The notes: generated by a model not told the origin, from the sequence alone. Positions 51,737 through 61,079 are shown, counted from the first letter of the stretch. The stretch is DNA of 64,000 nt from AC-56 sp963702195 (GCA_963702195.1 OY969725.1:1-64000), one strand, 5' to 3'. Made by a program: numbers and translations.

Positions 51737-52692
51737 TCGGGGGCGCGAGCCGGGTCGCGCAACTCGTCGCTGACGAGGGCCGGGCCGCGGAGAGCGACGA
51801 CTTCTTCCGTTCCCGCGCCTTCTTCGACGCCGAGGGCGTCAGCCACACCCTGGCCGTGGGGGGCGCCGGGAACGACGAGCTGGCGCTGCCCCTGCTCGTG
51901 CACGAGATCGCGGAGACGGGCCAGCGCGATGCGATCACCCCCTACGGATACCCAGGAGCCTCCGTCCTGGCCGACCACTCCTCGCCGCCGGACCCGGCGA
52001 CACTCGACTGGTCGCAGACCGGCCTGGTCAGCATCTTCGCCCGCGACCGGATCGGCCACGAGCCGTGCTTCCAGGGTGCCACGAGGCGCTCCGCCGTCCA
52101 GGTGCACGACCCGCGGCGCGAGCGCCGGATCCGGTCCCGGTTTGCGGAGCAGATCCGGCAGAACGAACGGCTGGGCTACCACGTCGAGACGCTCCACGGC
52201 CCGGACACCTCGGTCGAGCAGCGAGTGAGCTTCCACCACGTGTACACGGAGACGATGCACGGCGTCGAGGCCGCGGAGCGCTACTTCTTCGAGCAGGACT
52301 ACTTCCGGACGATCCTCGGCTACGACCGGTCGTGGCTGATCCTGGCTCGCAGCCCCGAGCGCGCGACGGCCGCCGGCGCGATCGTCGTGCTGTCCGACGG
52401 GGTGCTCCACTACTACCTGGGGGGCACGGCCGACGTGCACCGTCCGAGATCACCGTTCAAGAACATCATCGAGACGACGATCGCCCTCGCCGATGAGCTG
52501 GGCACCGCTCTCAATCTCGGCGGCGGGGTCGAGCCCGGGGACGGCCTCGAGGACTTCAAGCGCGGGTTCGCGAACGCGGAGATGCCGTTCAACACGCACG
52601 AGATCGTCTGTGACTCGGACGCGTACTCGAGCCTGAGCGAGGGCCGCGAAGACGCGGGTTTCTTCCCGTTGTATCGCCAGCCGCGCGACTGA
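51715..52692 (+). CDS. FemAB/BioF2-like GNAT protein (Acetyltransf_6)
   Basis: The 325-residue protein starts at TTG 51715 behind GAGGAG, overlapping the upstream GNAT gene. The C-terminal half has the FemAB-like block (F-H-H-V-Y, Y-F-F-E-Q-D-Y-F, G-A-I-V-V-L, Y-Y-L-G-G-T and F-K-R-G-F). Such proteins transfer aminoacyl groups from aminoacyl-tRNA, or acyl groups, to cell-wall or sugar amines. It ends one base before the convergent hydrolase gene. The specific substrate is unknown. Confidence 0.75.
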   Translation: MADRTELIGGASRVAQLVADEGRAAESDDFFRSRAFFDAEGVSHTLAVGGAGNDELALPLLVHEIAETGQRDAITPYGYPGASVLADHSSPPDPATLDWSQTGLVSIFARDRIGHEPCFQGATRRSAVQVHDPRRERRIRSRFAEQIRQNERLGYHVETLHGPDTSVEQRVSFHHVYTETMHGVEAAERYFFEQDYFRTILGYDRSWLILARSPERATAAGAIVVLSDGVLHYYLGGTADVHRPRSPFKNIIETTIALADELGTALNLGGGVEPGDGLEDFKRGFANAEMPFNTHEIVCDSDAYSSLSEGREDAGFFPLYRQPRD

Positions 52693-52693
52693 T

Positions 52694-53542
52694 CTAGCCG
52701 CTGGCGGCGCGGGCCCGGCGCTCGCCCTCGGCCTCGCCCTCCACGTACACCTCGTCGAGGAACGCGCCGAGCTCGTTGGTCAGGCGCTCCGGCGTCAGTC
52801 GCCATTCGAGGATCGAGTTGGCGTCGATGAGGCGGGCGTTGCGCATCTCCTCGACCAGCATGTCGGCGTCGGAGAAGGGATGAAGCGGGTCGTTGGGATG
52901 GCCGACGACGAGCGCCGGGTGGTCGAGCGCCTTGCGCTCCTCCGCGGTGGGAGCCGTGCGGCCGTACAGGATCCCCTCCAGCACGGCCCGCGAGGGCTCT
53001 GGGTCCTGGCGGATCCAGTCGAGGCCGATGTCAACCAGGTAGTTGCTGCGCGGGATCCGGCGAGTGAGCGCCGCGACTCCCTTGAGGAGCGGATTGCCGA
53101 ATCGCAGGCCCAGCAGGACCGGGGTGAAGATCAGCGCCGCACCGAGTAGGGCATCCTCGAGCACCGGCATCTCGATGAACAGCCCGCCGGCGCGCTCGGG
53201 GTGGTGAGCGGCGAACTCGAGCCCGACGTTTGCGCCGAGCGAAGTGCCGCCGACGACGGGTGCCTCGAGCTCCAGATGGTCAAGCAGCGCGAGGACCTGG
53301 TCGGCGAAGGCGGTCATCGAGTAGATCTGGCGGTCGGCGATGCGGTCCGACCGGCCGTGGCCGAGCAGGTCGACCGTCACGACCCGGTAGCCCCGGGAGG
53401 CGATCTCCGGAGCCAGCGTGTCGTACATGCGCCGGTTCATCAGCAGGCCGTGAACCAGCACCAGCACCCGATCCCCGGTGCCGTGCACGTCGTAGGTGAC
53501 GCGGTGGCCGTGGTAGGAGAACGAGCCTTCGACGAATGCCAT
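52694..53542 (-). CDS. Alpha/beta hydrolase
   Basis: The 282-residue alpha/beta-hydrolase has the oxyanion region V-H-G-L-L-M-N and nucleophile elbow G-G-T-S-L-G-A-N (catalytic Ser). D-L-L-G-H-G-R-S-D and a V-V-G-H-P-N-D-P block near the acid position are also present. The C-terminal His is not obvious, as the expected region ends with E-R-L-T-N. There is no signal peptide. The substrate is unknown. Confidence 0.82.
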   Translation of the reverse strand: MAFVEGSFSYHGHRVTYDVHGTGDRVLVLVHGLLMNRRMYDTLAPEIASRGYRVVTVDLLGHGRSDRIADRQIYSMTAFADQVLALLDHLELEAPVVGGTSLGANVGLEFAAHHPERAGGLFIEMPVLEDALLGAALIFTPVLLGLRFGNPLLKGVAALTRRIPRSNYLVDIGLDWIRQDPEPSRAVLEGILYGRTAPTAEERKALDHPALVVGHPNDPLHPFSDADMLVEEMRNARLIDANSILEWRLTPERLTNELGAFLDEVYVEGEAEGERRARAASG

Positions 53543-53581
53543 CGGGAGGATGAGTCTACGAAGTGGGCACGATGCCGCCCG

Positions 53582-54502
53582 TTAGTCGATCGCCATCTCC
53601 GGCGCGGGCGGAGGAGCCTGTGCCCGCTCCCACGGACGGGACGCCTGCAGCGCGCTCAGCACAGCGCGCGTGCCGGGGGCCCGGTTCAACGCGTAGAAGT
53701 GGATGCCCGGCGCTCCGCGGGCGAGCAGCTCGTCGCACTGGCGTGCGGCGTAGGCGATCCCGAGCAGTGCTTCGGCCTCGGCGTCGCCGCCCAGGGCCCG
53801 CATTGCCCCCGAGAGCTCATCGGGGATCGCTGCGTCGCATCGCTCGCAGAAGCGGACGATCTGATCGAAGCTGTTGATCGGAAGCACGCCGGGGATGATG
53901 GGGACCTCGATGCCCGCGGCGCGGGCCGCGTCGACGAAGTCGAAGTAGAGGCTGTTGTCGAAGAAGAGCTGGGTGATCAGGAAGCTTGCCCCGGCCTCCA
54001 CCTTCGTCTTCAGATATGCGAGGTCGGCCTCGAGGCTCGGCGCCTCGGGGTGGACCTCCGGGAAGCACGCGCCGCCGATCGCGAACTCGTAGCGCTCCGC
54101 GATGAACGCCGCGAGCTCGGCGGCGCTTGACAGGCCACCCTCGGGGGCCTGGAACTCGACCTCGCCTCGAGGCGGGTCACCTCGCAGCGCGAGCACGTTC
54201 TGGATGCCGGCCGCCGCGAAGCGGTCGAGGATCTCCGTCAGGCCCTCACGCGTCTCTCCGACGCAGCTCAGGTGGGCCATGGCCTCGAGGCCGTACTCCT
54301 GCTTGATGCGCGTGGCGATCTCCACGGTGCCGTCGCGGGTCGCGCCCCCTGCGCCGTAGGTGACCGATACGTAAGCCGGCTCCAGCGGCTTGAGCGCCTC
54401 CACGGTCTCGAACAGCTCGTCGACCTTCTCGGAAGTCTTCGGGGGGAAGAACTCGATCGAGAAGACGGGCTGGGAGCCGCCGAGGATCTCGTCGATGCGC
54501 AT
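53582..54502 (-). CDS. metF: Methylenetetrahydrofolate reductase
   Basis: The 306-residue FAD-dependent TIM-barrel enzyme makes 5-methyl-THF for methionine synthesis. Motifs are S-I-E-F-F-P-P-K (catalytic Glu), Y-V-S-V-T-Y-G-A-G-G, A-L-R-G-D-P-P and T-Q-L-F-F-D-N. Length is normal for bacterial MetF. It is leftward, with 27 bp separating it from the upstream transporter gene. Confidence 0.95.
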   Translation of the reverse strand: MRIDEILGGSQPVFSIEFFPPKTSEKVDELFETVEALKPLEPAYVSVTYGAGGATRDGTVEIATRIKQEYGLEAMAHLSCVGETREGLTEILDRFAAAGIQNVLALRGDPPRGEVEFQAPEGGLSSAAELAAFIAERYEFAIGGACFPEVHPEAPSLEADLAYLKTKVEAGASFLITQLFFDNSLYFDFVDAARAAGIEVPIIPGVLPINSFDQIVRFCERCDAAIPDELSGAMRALGGDAEAEALLGIAYAARQCDELLARGAPGIHFYALNRAPGTRAVLSALQASRPWERAQAPPPAPEMAID

Positions 54503-54529
54503 GGTGCGGGATGGTAGAGAGGAAGAGGC

Positions 54530-55966
54530 CTACGCCGGTGCGGTGGGCGGCGGCTCGGGCGCGGGCGGCTTGGCCGTGGGAGTCGGCCCCTTCTTGGCCG
54601 CGCGCCTGCGAAAGATCTCGACGATGTCCTCGAGATGCTTGCCCTTCGTCTCCGGAACGAAGCGCCAGCAGAACCACAGGGTGAGCAGGCCGACCCCGGC
54701 ATAGAGCCAGAACGCGCCGGTGCGGCCCAGCGCGTCGACCAGCACCAGGAAGGTCAGCGAGACGATGGCGTTGAAGGTCCAGTTGGCCATCGTCCCGACC
54801 GCGGCCGCCTTGCTCCGGACGTTCAGCGGGTAGATCTCGGCGTTCATGAGCCAGAAGATCGGGCCGAGGCTGATCGCGAACGCGGCGACATAGAGCATGA
54901 GACTGCCGATGGCCACGATGGACGCGCCGGTGCTCCCGCCGCCGCCCAGGAACGCCGCGCCAAGGGCGAGGAGCGATACGACCATCGCGCTCACGCCGCC
55001 GATCAGCAGGGTGCGCCGGCCCGCCCGGTCCAGCAGGCGCAGGGCGACGACGGTCATCCCGACATTCACGATGCCCACGCCGATCGCCGCCAGGATGGCC
55101 GATGCGGAAGAGTTGACCCCGGTGTACTGGACGATGGTGGGCGCGTAGTAGATGACGGTGTTGATGCCGGTGACCTGCTGCAGGACGGCCAGGCCGACCC
55201 CGACGAAGAGAGCCGCCCTCACCACGGGGTGCAGCAGGTCCCGCCAGCCGCCGGCCTTGACGTCGAGGCTCTCCTTGATCTCCTCGAGCTCCTCGTCGAT
55301 CGCCGCCGAGTCGTCCTCGCGGATCTTCGACAGCGTCACCCGGGCCACGTAGTCCTTCCCCGCCATCACGAGCCACCGCGGGCTCTGCGGCATCTCCAGC
55401 ATCCCGATGGCGAGGATCACGGCGGGCACCGCTCCGAGGCCGAGCATCCACCGCCACTCCCCGCCCGAGTTGAACGCGAGGCCCACCAGGTAGGCGACCA
55501 CGATGCCCACCGTCACGGCAAGCTGGAAGAACGTCACGAGGAAACCGCGCTTCTCGGGCGGGGCGACCTCGGAGATGTAGACGGGCGCCGTCGCGGAGGC
55601 CACGCCGATCGCCGCTCCGACGACGAGGCGGGCGATCACCAGCGCGGCGGTGCCGGGCGCCGCGGCGCTGCCCAGCGCGCCGATGGCGAAGATGATCGCC
55701 GACAGCAGGATCGTGCCCCGCCGGCCCTTGCCGTCCGACAGCGGGCCCGCGATCGCGGCGCCGAGGACGGCGCCGATGGGCACGGCGCTGACGACCAGCC
55801 CCGCCTCGATGCTGTCGAGGTGAAAGTCCGGCTTGATGAACAGCAGGGCGCCGGCGATGACGCCCGTGTCGTACCCGAAGAGGAGGCCGCCCAGCCCCGC
55901 AATTCCGGCCGTGAGAACCACGTTCCTGGCAGCGCGGCTCTCGGACAGGTGCTGCGTCGCCTCCAT
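54530..55966 (-). CDS. Sugar porter family MFS transporter
   Basis: The 478-residue protein has 12 membrane segments and the sugar-porter signatures: G-Y-D-T-G-V-I-A-G-A, D-G-K-G-R-R-G, P-Q-S-P-R-W-L, D-R-A-G-R-R-T, the Q-Q-V-T-G-I-N block, G-P-I-F-W-L-M-N-A-E-I-Y-P and P-E-T-K-G-K. It is related to proton-coupled xylose/galactose symporters. The substrate is not predictable; the aldolase/kinase pair at 57992-59592 may use the imported sugar. Confidence 0.92.
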   Translation of the reverse strand: MEATQHLSESRAARNVVLTAGIAGLGGLLFGYDTGVIAGALLFIKPDFHLDSIEAGLVVSAVPIGAVLGAAIAGPLSDGKGRRGTILLSAIIFAIGALGSAAAPGTAALVIARLVVGAAIGVASATAPVYISEVAPPEKRGFLVTFFQLAVTVGIVVAYLVGLAFNSGGEWRWMLGLGAVPAVILAIGMLEMPQSPRWLVMAGKDYVARVTLSKIREDDSAAIDEELEEIKESLDVKAGGWRDLLHPVVRAALFVGVGLAVLQQVTGINTVIYYAPTIVQYTGVNSSASAILAAIGVGIVNVGMTVVALRLLDRAGRRTLLIGGVSAMVVSLLALGAAFLGGGGSTGASIVAIGSLMLYVAAFAISLGPIFWLMNAEIYPLNVRSKAAAVGTMANWTFNAIVSLTFLVLVDALGRTGAFWLYAGVGLLTLWFCWRFVPETKGKHLEDIVEIFRRRAAKKGPTPTAKPPAPEPPPTAPA

Positions 55967-56017
55967 GCCAAGCCGACCCTACACCGCAGGCTGGCGCCAG
56001 ACGGCAAATCGCTTGCG

Positions 56018-57313
56018 CTACAGGTAGCCGAACTCCCGTCCCGCGCGCTCGAGCTCGTCGCGGAACTTCGGGTGGGCGATCGCGATCAGGCGCTCGGTCC
56101 GCTCGCGGATGGAGCTACCCCGCAGCTCCGCGACGCCGTACTCGGTGACCACCTGATCGACGATGTTCTTGAACGTGGTGACGGCCGCACCTGGATGGAG
56201 CTGTGGAACGATGCGCGATACGGCGTCGTCCTGGGCGGTGGAGTGGAGGACGATGAACGCCTGCCCGTCCTTCGAGAGGACCGCGCCGCGCGCGAAGTCG
56301 GGCTGGCCGCCGGATGACGACCAGTAATGGCTGCCCAGCGACTCCGACGCGCACTGTCCGAGGAAGTCGACCTCGATCGTGGCGTTGATGGCCGTGAAGC
56401 GGTCCTCGCGGGCGATGTTCCGCGGATCGTTCGTGTAGTCCACCGGCCAGAACTCGACCCCGGGATTGTCGGCGACGAAGTCGTAGATCCGCCGGGTTCC
56501 CATGGCGCTCGTGGTGACGATCTTGTTGCGGTGGGTGCGCTTGCGCGTGCCGGTCAGCGCGCCCTTCTCCACCAGGCCGACGATCCCGTCGGAGATCAGC
56601 TCCGAGTGGGCGCCGAGGTCTCGATGCTCCCCCAGCAGCCCCAGCACGCGGTCGGGTATCGAGCCGACGCCGGCCTGGAGCGTCGCTCCGTTGGGAATGC
56701 GCTCGGCGACGAGCTCGGCGATTCGACGATCGGCGTCGCGACCCTCGAGTGGCGGGACCTCCACCAGGGGGTAGTCCGCCTCGCACCAGCCGACCACCTG
56801 GCTGACGTGGAGCTGGTTCTCGCCGAAGGTGCGCGGCATCTGACGATTGACCTCGACGAAGAAGGGCGCCTCGCCGATCATCGCGGCGACGTACTCCGCG
56901 TGGCACCCGAGCGAGAAGTACCCGTGTCGGTCGGGGACGGAGACCGAGGCGAGCATGAGCTTGGGGCCGCGCAGGTGCCGCATCAGGCCGGGCACGTCGC
57001 TGAAGTTGTTGGGGATCAGGTCGCAGCGGCAGTTGTGGAATGCGTCCTTGTCGTGGGGAGACAGGAACCACGAGACGTGGCGGAGGCTCGGCAGCTCGCC
57101 GTCGATGTAGCGGCGATCCCGCAGCGGGAACATCCGGTGAATGCGGACGTCCTCGAGCTGATCGGCGTTCTCCTCGAGCGCGTCCAGCACGGTGACCGGC
57201 TCGGCATTTCCCACGCCGACCACCAGATCGGCTCCCGGCTCGACGTGCTCGAGGACGGTCTCGGGACCGCACCGCCGCTCGGCCAGCATCCCGTTGATGC
57301 TCGGTAGCGCCAC
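56018..57313 (-). CDS. Acetyl-CoA hydrolase/CoA-transferase family protein
   Basis: The 431-residue protein matches the 4-hydroxybutyrate CoA-transferase/succinyl-CoA:acetate CoA-transferase group, with G-V-G-S-I-P-D, H-S-E-L-I-S-D-G, E-V-D-F-L-G-Q and G-S-G/S-S-G-G-Q-P-D-F. The Glu of the family's S-E-x-x-x-D region could be catalytic. It moves CoA between carboxylic acids. The stop of the upstream phosphatase gene lies 4 bp before its start, so the two are probably co-transcribed. Confidence 0.85.
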   Translation of the reverse strand: MALPSINGMLAERRCGPETVLEHVEPGADLVVGVGNAEPVTVLDALEENADQLEDVRIHRMFPLRDRRYIDGELPSLRHVSWFLSPHDKDAFHNCRCDLIPNNFSDVPGLMRHLRGPKLMLASVSVPDRHGYFSLGCHAEYVAAMIGEAPFFVEVNRQMPRTFGENQLHVSQVVGWCEADYPLVEVPPLEGRDADRRIAELVAERIPNGATLQAGVGSIPDRVLGLLGEHRDLGAHSELISDGIVGLVEKGALTGTRKRTHRNKIVTTSAMGTRRIYDFVADNPGVEFWPVDYTNDPRNIAREDRFTAINATIEVDFLGQCASESLGSHYWSSSGGQPDFARGAVLSKDGQAFIVLHSTAQDDAVSRIVPQLHPGAAVTTFKNIVDQVVTEYGVAELRGSSIRERTERLIAIAHPKFRDELERAGREFGYL

Positions 57314-57317
57314 CGCC

Positions 57318-57887
57318 TCAGCCCCCGGGCTGGTTCCAGTGCACGAGGATCGGTAGGCCGTGCTCGTAGCCGAGCGTGCAGAGCGTCCCGGTGCCCAGCC
57401 CCAGGAGGCCGCCGTCCTCCGGGGGCAGGTCGACCCAGCGGGCGCCTACGACTCGCAGCATGTGGCCGTGCCCGAAGAAGATGACGTCGCCGCCGGCCGC
57501 GCGTGCCTCGCTGATCAGGCGGTCGGCCCGTGCCCCGACGTCGGCCGCGCTCTCTCCGTTGGGACAGCCGTCCCGCCAGAGGGACCAGTCGGGCTTGCGT
57601 TCGCGGATCTCGGCGGTCGTGATCCCCTCGTAGTCGCCGTAGTCCCATTCGTGGAGGTCGTCCCGCACCTGCGCCACCTCGCCCAGGCCGGCCAGCTTGC
57701 AGGTGTCGATCGCTCGCTGCATCGGGCTGGTCAGCACGAGCGCGAAGCTGCGGCCCGCGAGGCGCGGGGCGAGGTTGCGGGCGCGCCGGCGCCCGTTCTC
57801 GGTGAGCGGGATGTCCGACGTTCCGGTGTGGCGACCGTTCAGGCTCCACTCGGTCTCTCCGTGACGCGCCAGCAGCAGCTCTGACAT
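57318..57887 (-). CDS. Histidine phosphatase family protein
   Basis: The 189-residue protein has the phosphohistidine motif L-A-R-H-G-E-T-E-W at its start and a second catalytic-pocket motif F-G-H-G-H-M-L-R-V. It resembles CobC/GpmB-type phosphatases. I chose ATG 57887 because the catalytic motif then lies at residues 5-13; the open frame extends to 57908. The substrate is unknown. Confidence 0.88.
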   Translation of the reverse strand: MSELLLARHGETEWSLNGRHTGTSDIPLTENGRRRARNLAPRLAGRSFALVLTSPMQRAIDTCKLAGLGEVAQVRDDLHEWDYGDYEGITTAEIRERKPDWSLWRDGCPNGESAADVGARADRLISEARAAGGDVIFFGHGHMLRVVGARWVDLPPEDGGLLGLGTGTLCTLGYEHGLPILVHWNQPGG

Positions 57888-57991
57888 CGGGGGCAGGCTA
57901 ACCGTCACGTGTGATGGTGGGCGCTCAGCCCCGAGACTGGCTGGTGGCGTTGGTGGTGCAGGGGCGCGCCGTCATGCAAAATGACGCGCCA

Positions 57992-58657
57992 ATGTTCGAG
58001 CGCGAGCGCAGCGACGTGGCGCAGGCCTGCCGGCGGCTGGCCGCCGAGGGCCTGGTGATCGGGACGTCCGGCAACGTCAGCGTCCGGGCCGGGGCCAACG
58101 AGGTGGCCATCACCCCGACGGGCGCCGCGCTCCGCGAGCTCGAACCCGAGGGCGTGACAGTCGTCGACATGCGGGGAGCGGTCGTCGCGGGGGAGCTGGA
58201 GCCCACCTCGGAGCTCGGTCTCCACCTCGGTGTGTATCGGCGCTACGACGCAGGGGCGGTCGTCCACACGCACGCCCCGATGGCGACCGCGCTCTCGTGC
58301 GTGCTCGACGAGCTGCCGTGCGTCCACTACCAGATGCTGCTGCTCGGTGGGGCCGTTCCCGTAGCGCCCTACGCGACCTTCGGCACCCCGGAGCTGGCAA
58401 GCTCGGTTCTCGACGCCCTGGAGGGCCGGAGTGCGGCGCTGATGGCCAATCACGGCGCGATCACCCACGGACCGGATGTGGACACGGCGGCGGAGCTGTC
58501 CCTTCTCCTGGAGTGGGCGTGCACGGTGTACTGGCGCGCCGCCGCGATCGGCTCGCCCAGGGCCCTCGACTCCGATCAGCGCCAGGCCGTGGTATCCGCG
58601 GCCCTCGAGCGCGGCTACGGCTCCACGAAACCGGCACAGCCGCAGGAGGACGGATGA
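57992..58657 (+). CDS. Class II aldolase/adducin family protein (FucA-like)
   Basis: The 221-residue Zn-dependent aldolase-type protein has G-T-S-G-N-V-S-V-R, T-P-T-G-A, the metal ligands H-T-H-A-P, and N-H-G-A-I. The frame is open to 57911; ATG 57974 and ATG 57992 are the best starts, but neither has a strong ribosome site. It overlaps a PfkB kinase gene (ATGA), suggesting an aldolase/kinase pair for a phosphorylated sugar or sugar acid, comparable to L-fuculose-1-phosphate metabolism. Confidence 0.85.
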   Translation: MFERERSDVAQACRRLAAEGLVIGTSGNVSVRAGANEVAITPTGAALRELEPEGVTVVDMRGAVVAGELEPTSELGLHLGVYRRYDAGAVVHTHAPMATALSCVLDELPCVHYQMLLLGGAVPVAPYATFGTPELASSVLDALEGRSAALMANHGAITHGPDVDTAAELSLLLEWACTVYWRAAAIGSPRALDSDQRQAVVSAALERGYGSTKPAQPQEDG

Positions 58658-59592
58658 GCGACGAGATGATCGCGATCGCCATGGGCGTCCACGTGCTGGA
58701 CGTCCTCGTTCGGCCGGTGGAGGCGATCCCCGAGGGCCAGGGCGGCACGCTGGTCGAGGAGATCCGGATCACCGCCGCCGGCTCGGCGGGCGGCACCGCG
58801 CTGACCCTCGCGAAGCTCGGCGCCAGAACCTCGAGCGCCGGCGCGATCGGCGTCGACGCGGTGGGGGAGATGCTTGCGGGACTGCTCGAGCGAGGGGGCA
58901 TCGACACGTCGCACCTCGTCCGCCGCGATGACGTGCAGACCTCGGCGTCGGTCCTGCCCATCCGTGCAAGCGGGGAGCGTCCCGCGCTCCACGCGATCGG
59001 CGCCAACGCGGCCTATGGTCCGGACGATGCCCCGTGGGAGGCCATCGCGGCATCAACGCACCTGCATCTCGGGGGCCCGGAGTTCATGGGCGGCGAGGCG
59101 GCCGCGCGAATCCTCTCCTTCGCGCGCAAGAACGGCGTGACCACCTCCGCCGACATTCTCGCGCCGGGCGATCAGGCCCGGGACATCCTCGACTGGGTCG
59201 CCCCCGCCTTCGGCGAGCTCGACTACCTGCTGCCGAACGACGAGCAGGTGCTCGGCCTGAGCGGCTCCGACGACCTGGAGACCGGCTGCCGCGCTCTGGT
59301 CGAGCGCGGGGTCGGCTGCGTGGTCGCGACGCGAGGTGCCGACGGGGCGCTGATCGTCGGCGCGGACGGGATCGACGAGGTCCCGGCGTTCGAGATCGAC
59401 GTCGTCGACACGACCGGATGCGGGGACGCGTTCTCGGCCGGGTTCCTGCGTGGCCTGTCCCTGGGGAGATCGCGCCGCGACGCGGCGGTGCTGGGCTGCG
59501 CGACGGCGGCGCTCGTGGCTCAGGGCCTGGGCAGCGACCACGGCGACTTCGACCTGGCCGCCGCGGACGCCTTCGCCGCCGCGCAAGGCTGA
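58654..59592 (+). CDS. PfkB-family carbohydrate kinase
   Basis: The 312-residue ribokinase-like enzyme has G-S-A-G-G-T-A near residue 45, the substrate-side L-P-N-D-E-Q, and the catalytic anion-hole motif D-T-T-G-C-G-D-A-F-S-A-G-F. Its ATG overlaps the aldolase stop behind AGGAGGA, so the two are coupled. The substrate is unknown; sugar or sugar-like molecules are expected. Confidence 0.92.
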   Translation: MSDEMIAIAMGVHVLDVLVRPVEAIPEGQGGTLVEEIRITAAGSAGGTALTLAKLGARTSSAGAIGVDAVGEMLAGLLERGGIDTSHLVRRDDVQTSASVLPIRASGERPALHAIGANAAYGPDDAPWEAIAASTHLHLGGPEFMGGEAAARILSFARKNGVTTSADILAPGDQARDILDWVAPAFGELDYLLPNDEQVLGLSGSDDLETGCRALVERGVGCVVATRGADGALIVGADGIDEVPAFEIDVVDTTGCGDAFSAGFLRGLSLGRSRRDAAVLGCATAALVAQGLGSDHGDFDLAAADAFAAAQG

Positions 59593-60095
59593 CGGCGGCG
59601 TCGCCGGCCACATCCATGAGGTGCCCGAGCGGCACGGCGGGTCCTCGGCAACATCCGGGAAACCGGGTCGTCCGGACACGCCCCTAGGGTCCACTTCGCG
59701 GTGACTGCGCCGTCGGCCGAGGGTTGCCTGCCAGCCGAGGCCGCGCGACCCGGGCGCACCGGGAGCAGGGCGCTGTGGGCCGAACCCGGGGAACCGGCCC
59801 GCGGCTAGCCCGCCCGCTCCCACCCCTGAGACCTACCCGCACACAAAAAACGACCGGGGGCAACGATTTTGCCTGCCCGCGCGTAGCCTTCGCACGATTA
59901 AGCTCATTCGTCGCCTGTCGAGAGTTGCTCTTCGCCTGGCTTCGGCGTGTCGCTCCTCTCTCCCGGTCGCAGATGCGAAGCTATCTCAAGCACGGTCGGC
60001 GCGCCAGTCGCCATTCCGCAATTTGCGGAAACGAAACGCGACAACTGGAGCTTTTCGGCCCGCTTGACGATGTAGGTCACGTGACGGGCGCGCGA
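59593..60095 (+). other. 500-bp non-coding region upstream of the GH18 gene
   Basis: No convincing ORF is present: an open frame from 59724 is the upstream extension of the GH18 gene with no coding character. The first part is very GC-rich. From about 59840 the composition drops, with runs such as ACAAAAAACG and GATTTTGCC, where GGCAA/TTGCC can pair. A perfect 17-bp palindrome lies at 60014-60030 and GTCACGTGAC at 60076-60085. A long regulated leader or promoter region for the secreted enzyme is likely. I found no match to a known riboswitch consensus. Confidence 0.5.
60014..60030. promoter_or_regulatory. Perfect palindrome, candidate operator of the GH18 gene
   Basis: TTCCGCAA and TTGCGGAA are separated by one T, about 66 bp before the GH18 ATG. 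The symmetry and position fit a dimeric repressor or activator site. The regulator is unknown. Confidence 0.5.
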
Positions 60096-61079
60096 ATGGG
60101 GGCCAGACGGATCGCGATCGGGCTCGCGGTAGCGCTCGCCTCGGCGGTGCTGGCACTCCCGGCGCTGGCCGCGTCGCGATTCGCCCCCTACGTCGACATG
60201 ACCCTGAACTCGGATTCGCTCGCCAAGATGAAGAGCCAGTCGGGCGTCGGCCTCTTCACCTTCGGCTTCATCGTGAGCGGGCAGCCCTGCAAGGCGTCCT
60301 GGGGCGGGTACTACGGGCTCAACGATCCCACCATGAATCGGCGGATCGCCAAGCTCAAGCAGGCCGGGGGGGCCGGGATCGTTTCGTTCGGGGGCGCCGC
60401 GGGACAGGAGCTGGCGGACACGTGCACGACCGTCGCCTCACTGCAGGCGCAGTACCAGGCGGTGATCAACCACTACGGGATCCGCAACCTCGACTTCGAC
60501 GTCGAGGGGGCCGATCAGGCGAATACCGCGTCGCTTGCGCGCAGGTTCAAGGCGGTTGCGCGGCTCCAGGCCGCCGGGCGCACCGCGGGCAAGCCCGTCC
60601 AGGTGTCGCTCACGGTCCCGGTGATGCCCACGGGGCTGACGCATGACGGCATGCGCGTCGTCCGCAGCGCGATCAACAACGGCGTGCGCGTCGGCGTCGT
60701 GAACATCATGGCGATGGACTACTACGACTCCTCCTTGAACTACAACGGGCGCATGGGCGACCACGCGATCCATGCGGCTCGCGCGACCCGCAACCAGCTC
60801 GCTCGGCTCTATCCCGCCAAGAGCGACGCAGCCGTCTGGCGGATGGTCGGGGTGACGCCGATGCTGGGCGTCAACGACGACCCGAAGGAGGTCTTCACCA
60901 TCCAGAACGCCAAGCAGCTCACTGCGTTCGCGAAGCAGAAGCACGTCGGCCGGCTCGCGATGTGGTCTGCGAACCGCGATCACCCCTGCGCGGGGATCCA
61001 CCAGGCTCGCAACAACTGCAGCGGCCTGGGGGCAGCGGACTGGGCCTTCTCGAAGATCTTCCGGACGTTCGCCGGCTAG
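60096..61079 (+). CDS. Secreted GH18 chitinase-like glycoside hydrolase
   Basis: The 327-residue protein starts at ATG 60096 (GTG 60081 is an alternative), with a signal peptide cleaved near A-L-A-A-S. The GH18 barrel follows. The catalytic motif D-x-x-D-x-D-x-E is seen as N-L-D-F-D-V-E-G, so the three key acidic residues are present. M-A-M-D-Y-Y fits the conserved substrate-pocket M-x-Y region. It resembles the compact ChiD/lysozyme-type GH18 group acting on chitin or GlcNAc polymers. There is no separate binding domain. Confidence 0.85.
   Translation: MGARRIAIGLAVALASAVLALPALAASRFAPYVDMTLNSDSLAKMKSQSGVGLFTFGFIVSGQPCKASWGGYYGLNDPTMNRRIAKLKQAGGAGIVSFGGAAGQELADTCTTVASLQAQYQAVINHYGIRNLDFDVEGADQANTASLARRFKAVARLQAAGRTAGKPVQVSLTVPVMPTGLTHDGMRVVRSAINNGVRVGVVNIMAMDYYDSSLNYNGRMGDHAIHAARATRNQLARLYPAKSDAAVWRMVGVTPMLGVNDDPKEVFTIQNAKQLTAFAKQKHVGRLAMWSANRDHPCAGIHQARNNCSGLGAADWAFSKIFRTFAG

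Noticed and set aside
54635..56317. 560-codon ORF antisense to the sugar transporter
   Set aside because: Shadow frame with His/Arg/Asp-rich composition and no recognisable domain.
59600..59850. Possible c-di-AMP (ydaO) riboswitch before the wall-hydrolase-like gene
   Set aside because: GAACCCGGGGAACCG looks suggestive, but the conserved GGGGUGAAUC and terminal CAGCUAACC elements are absent.
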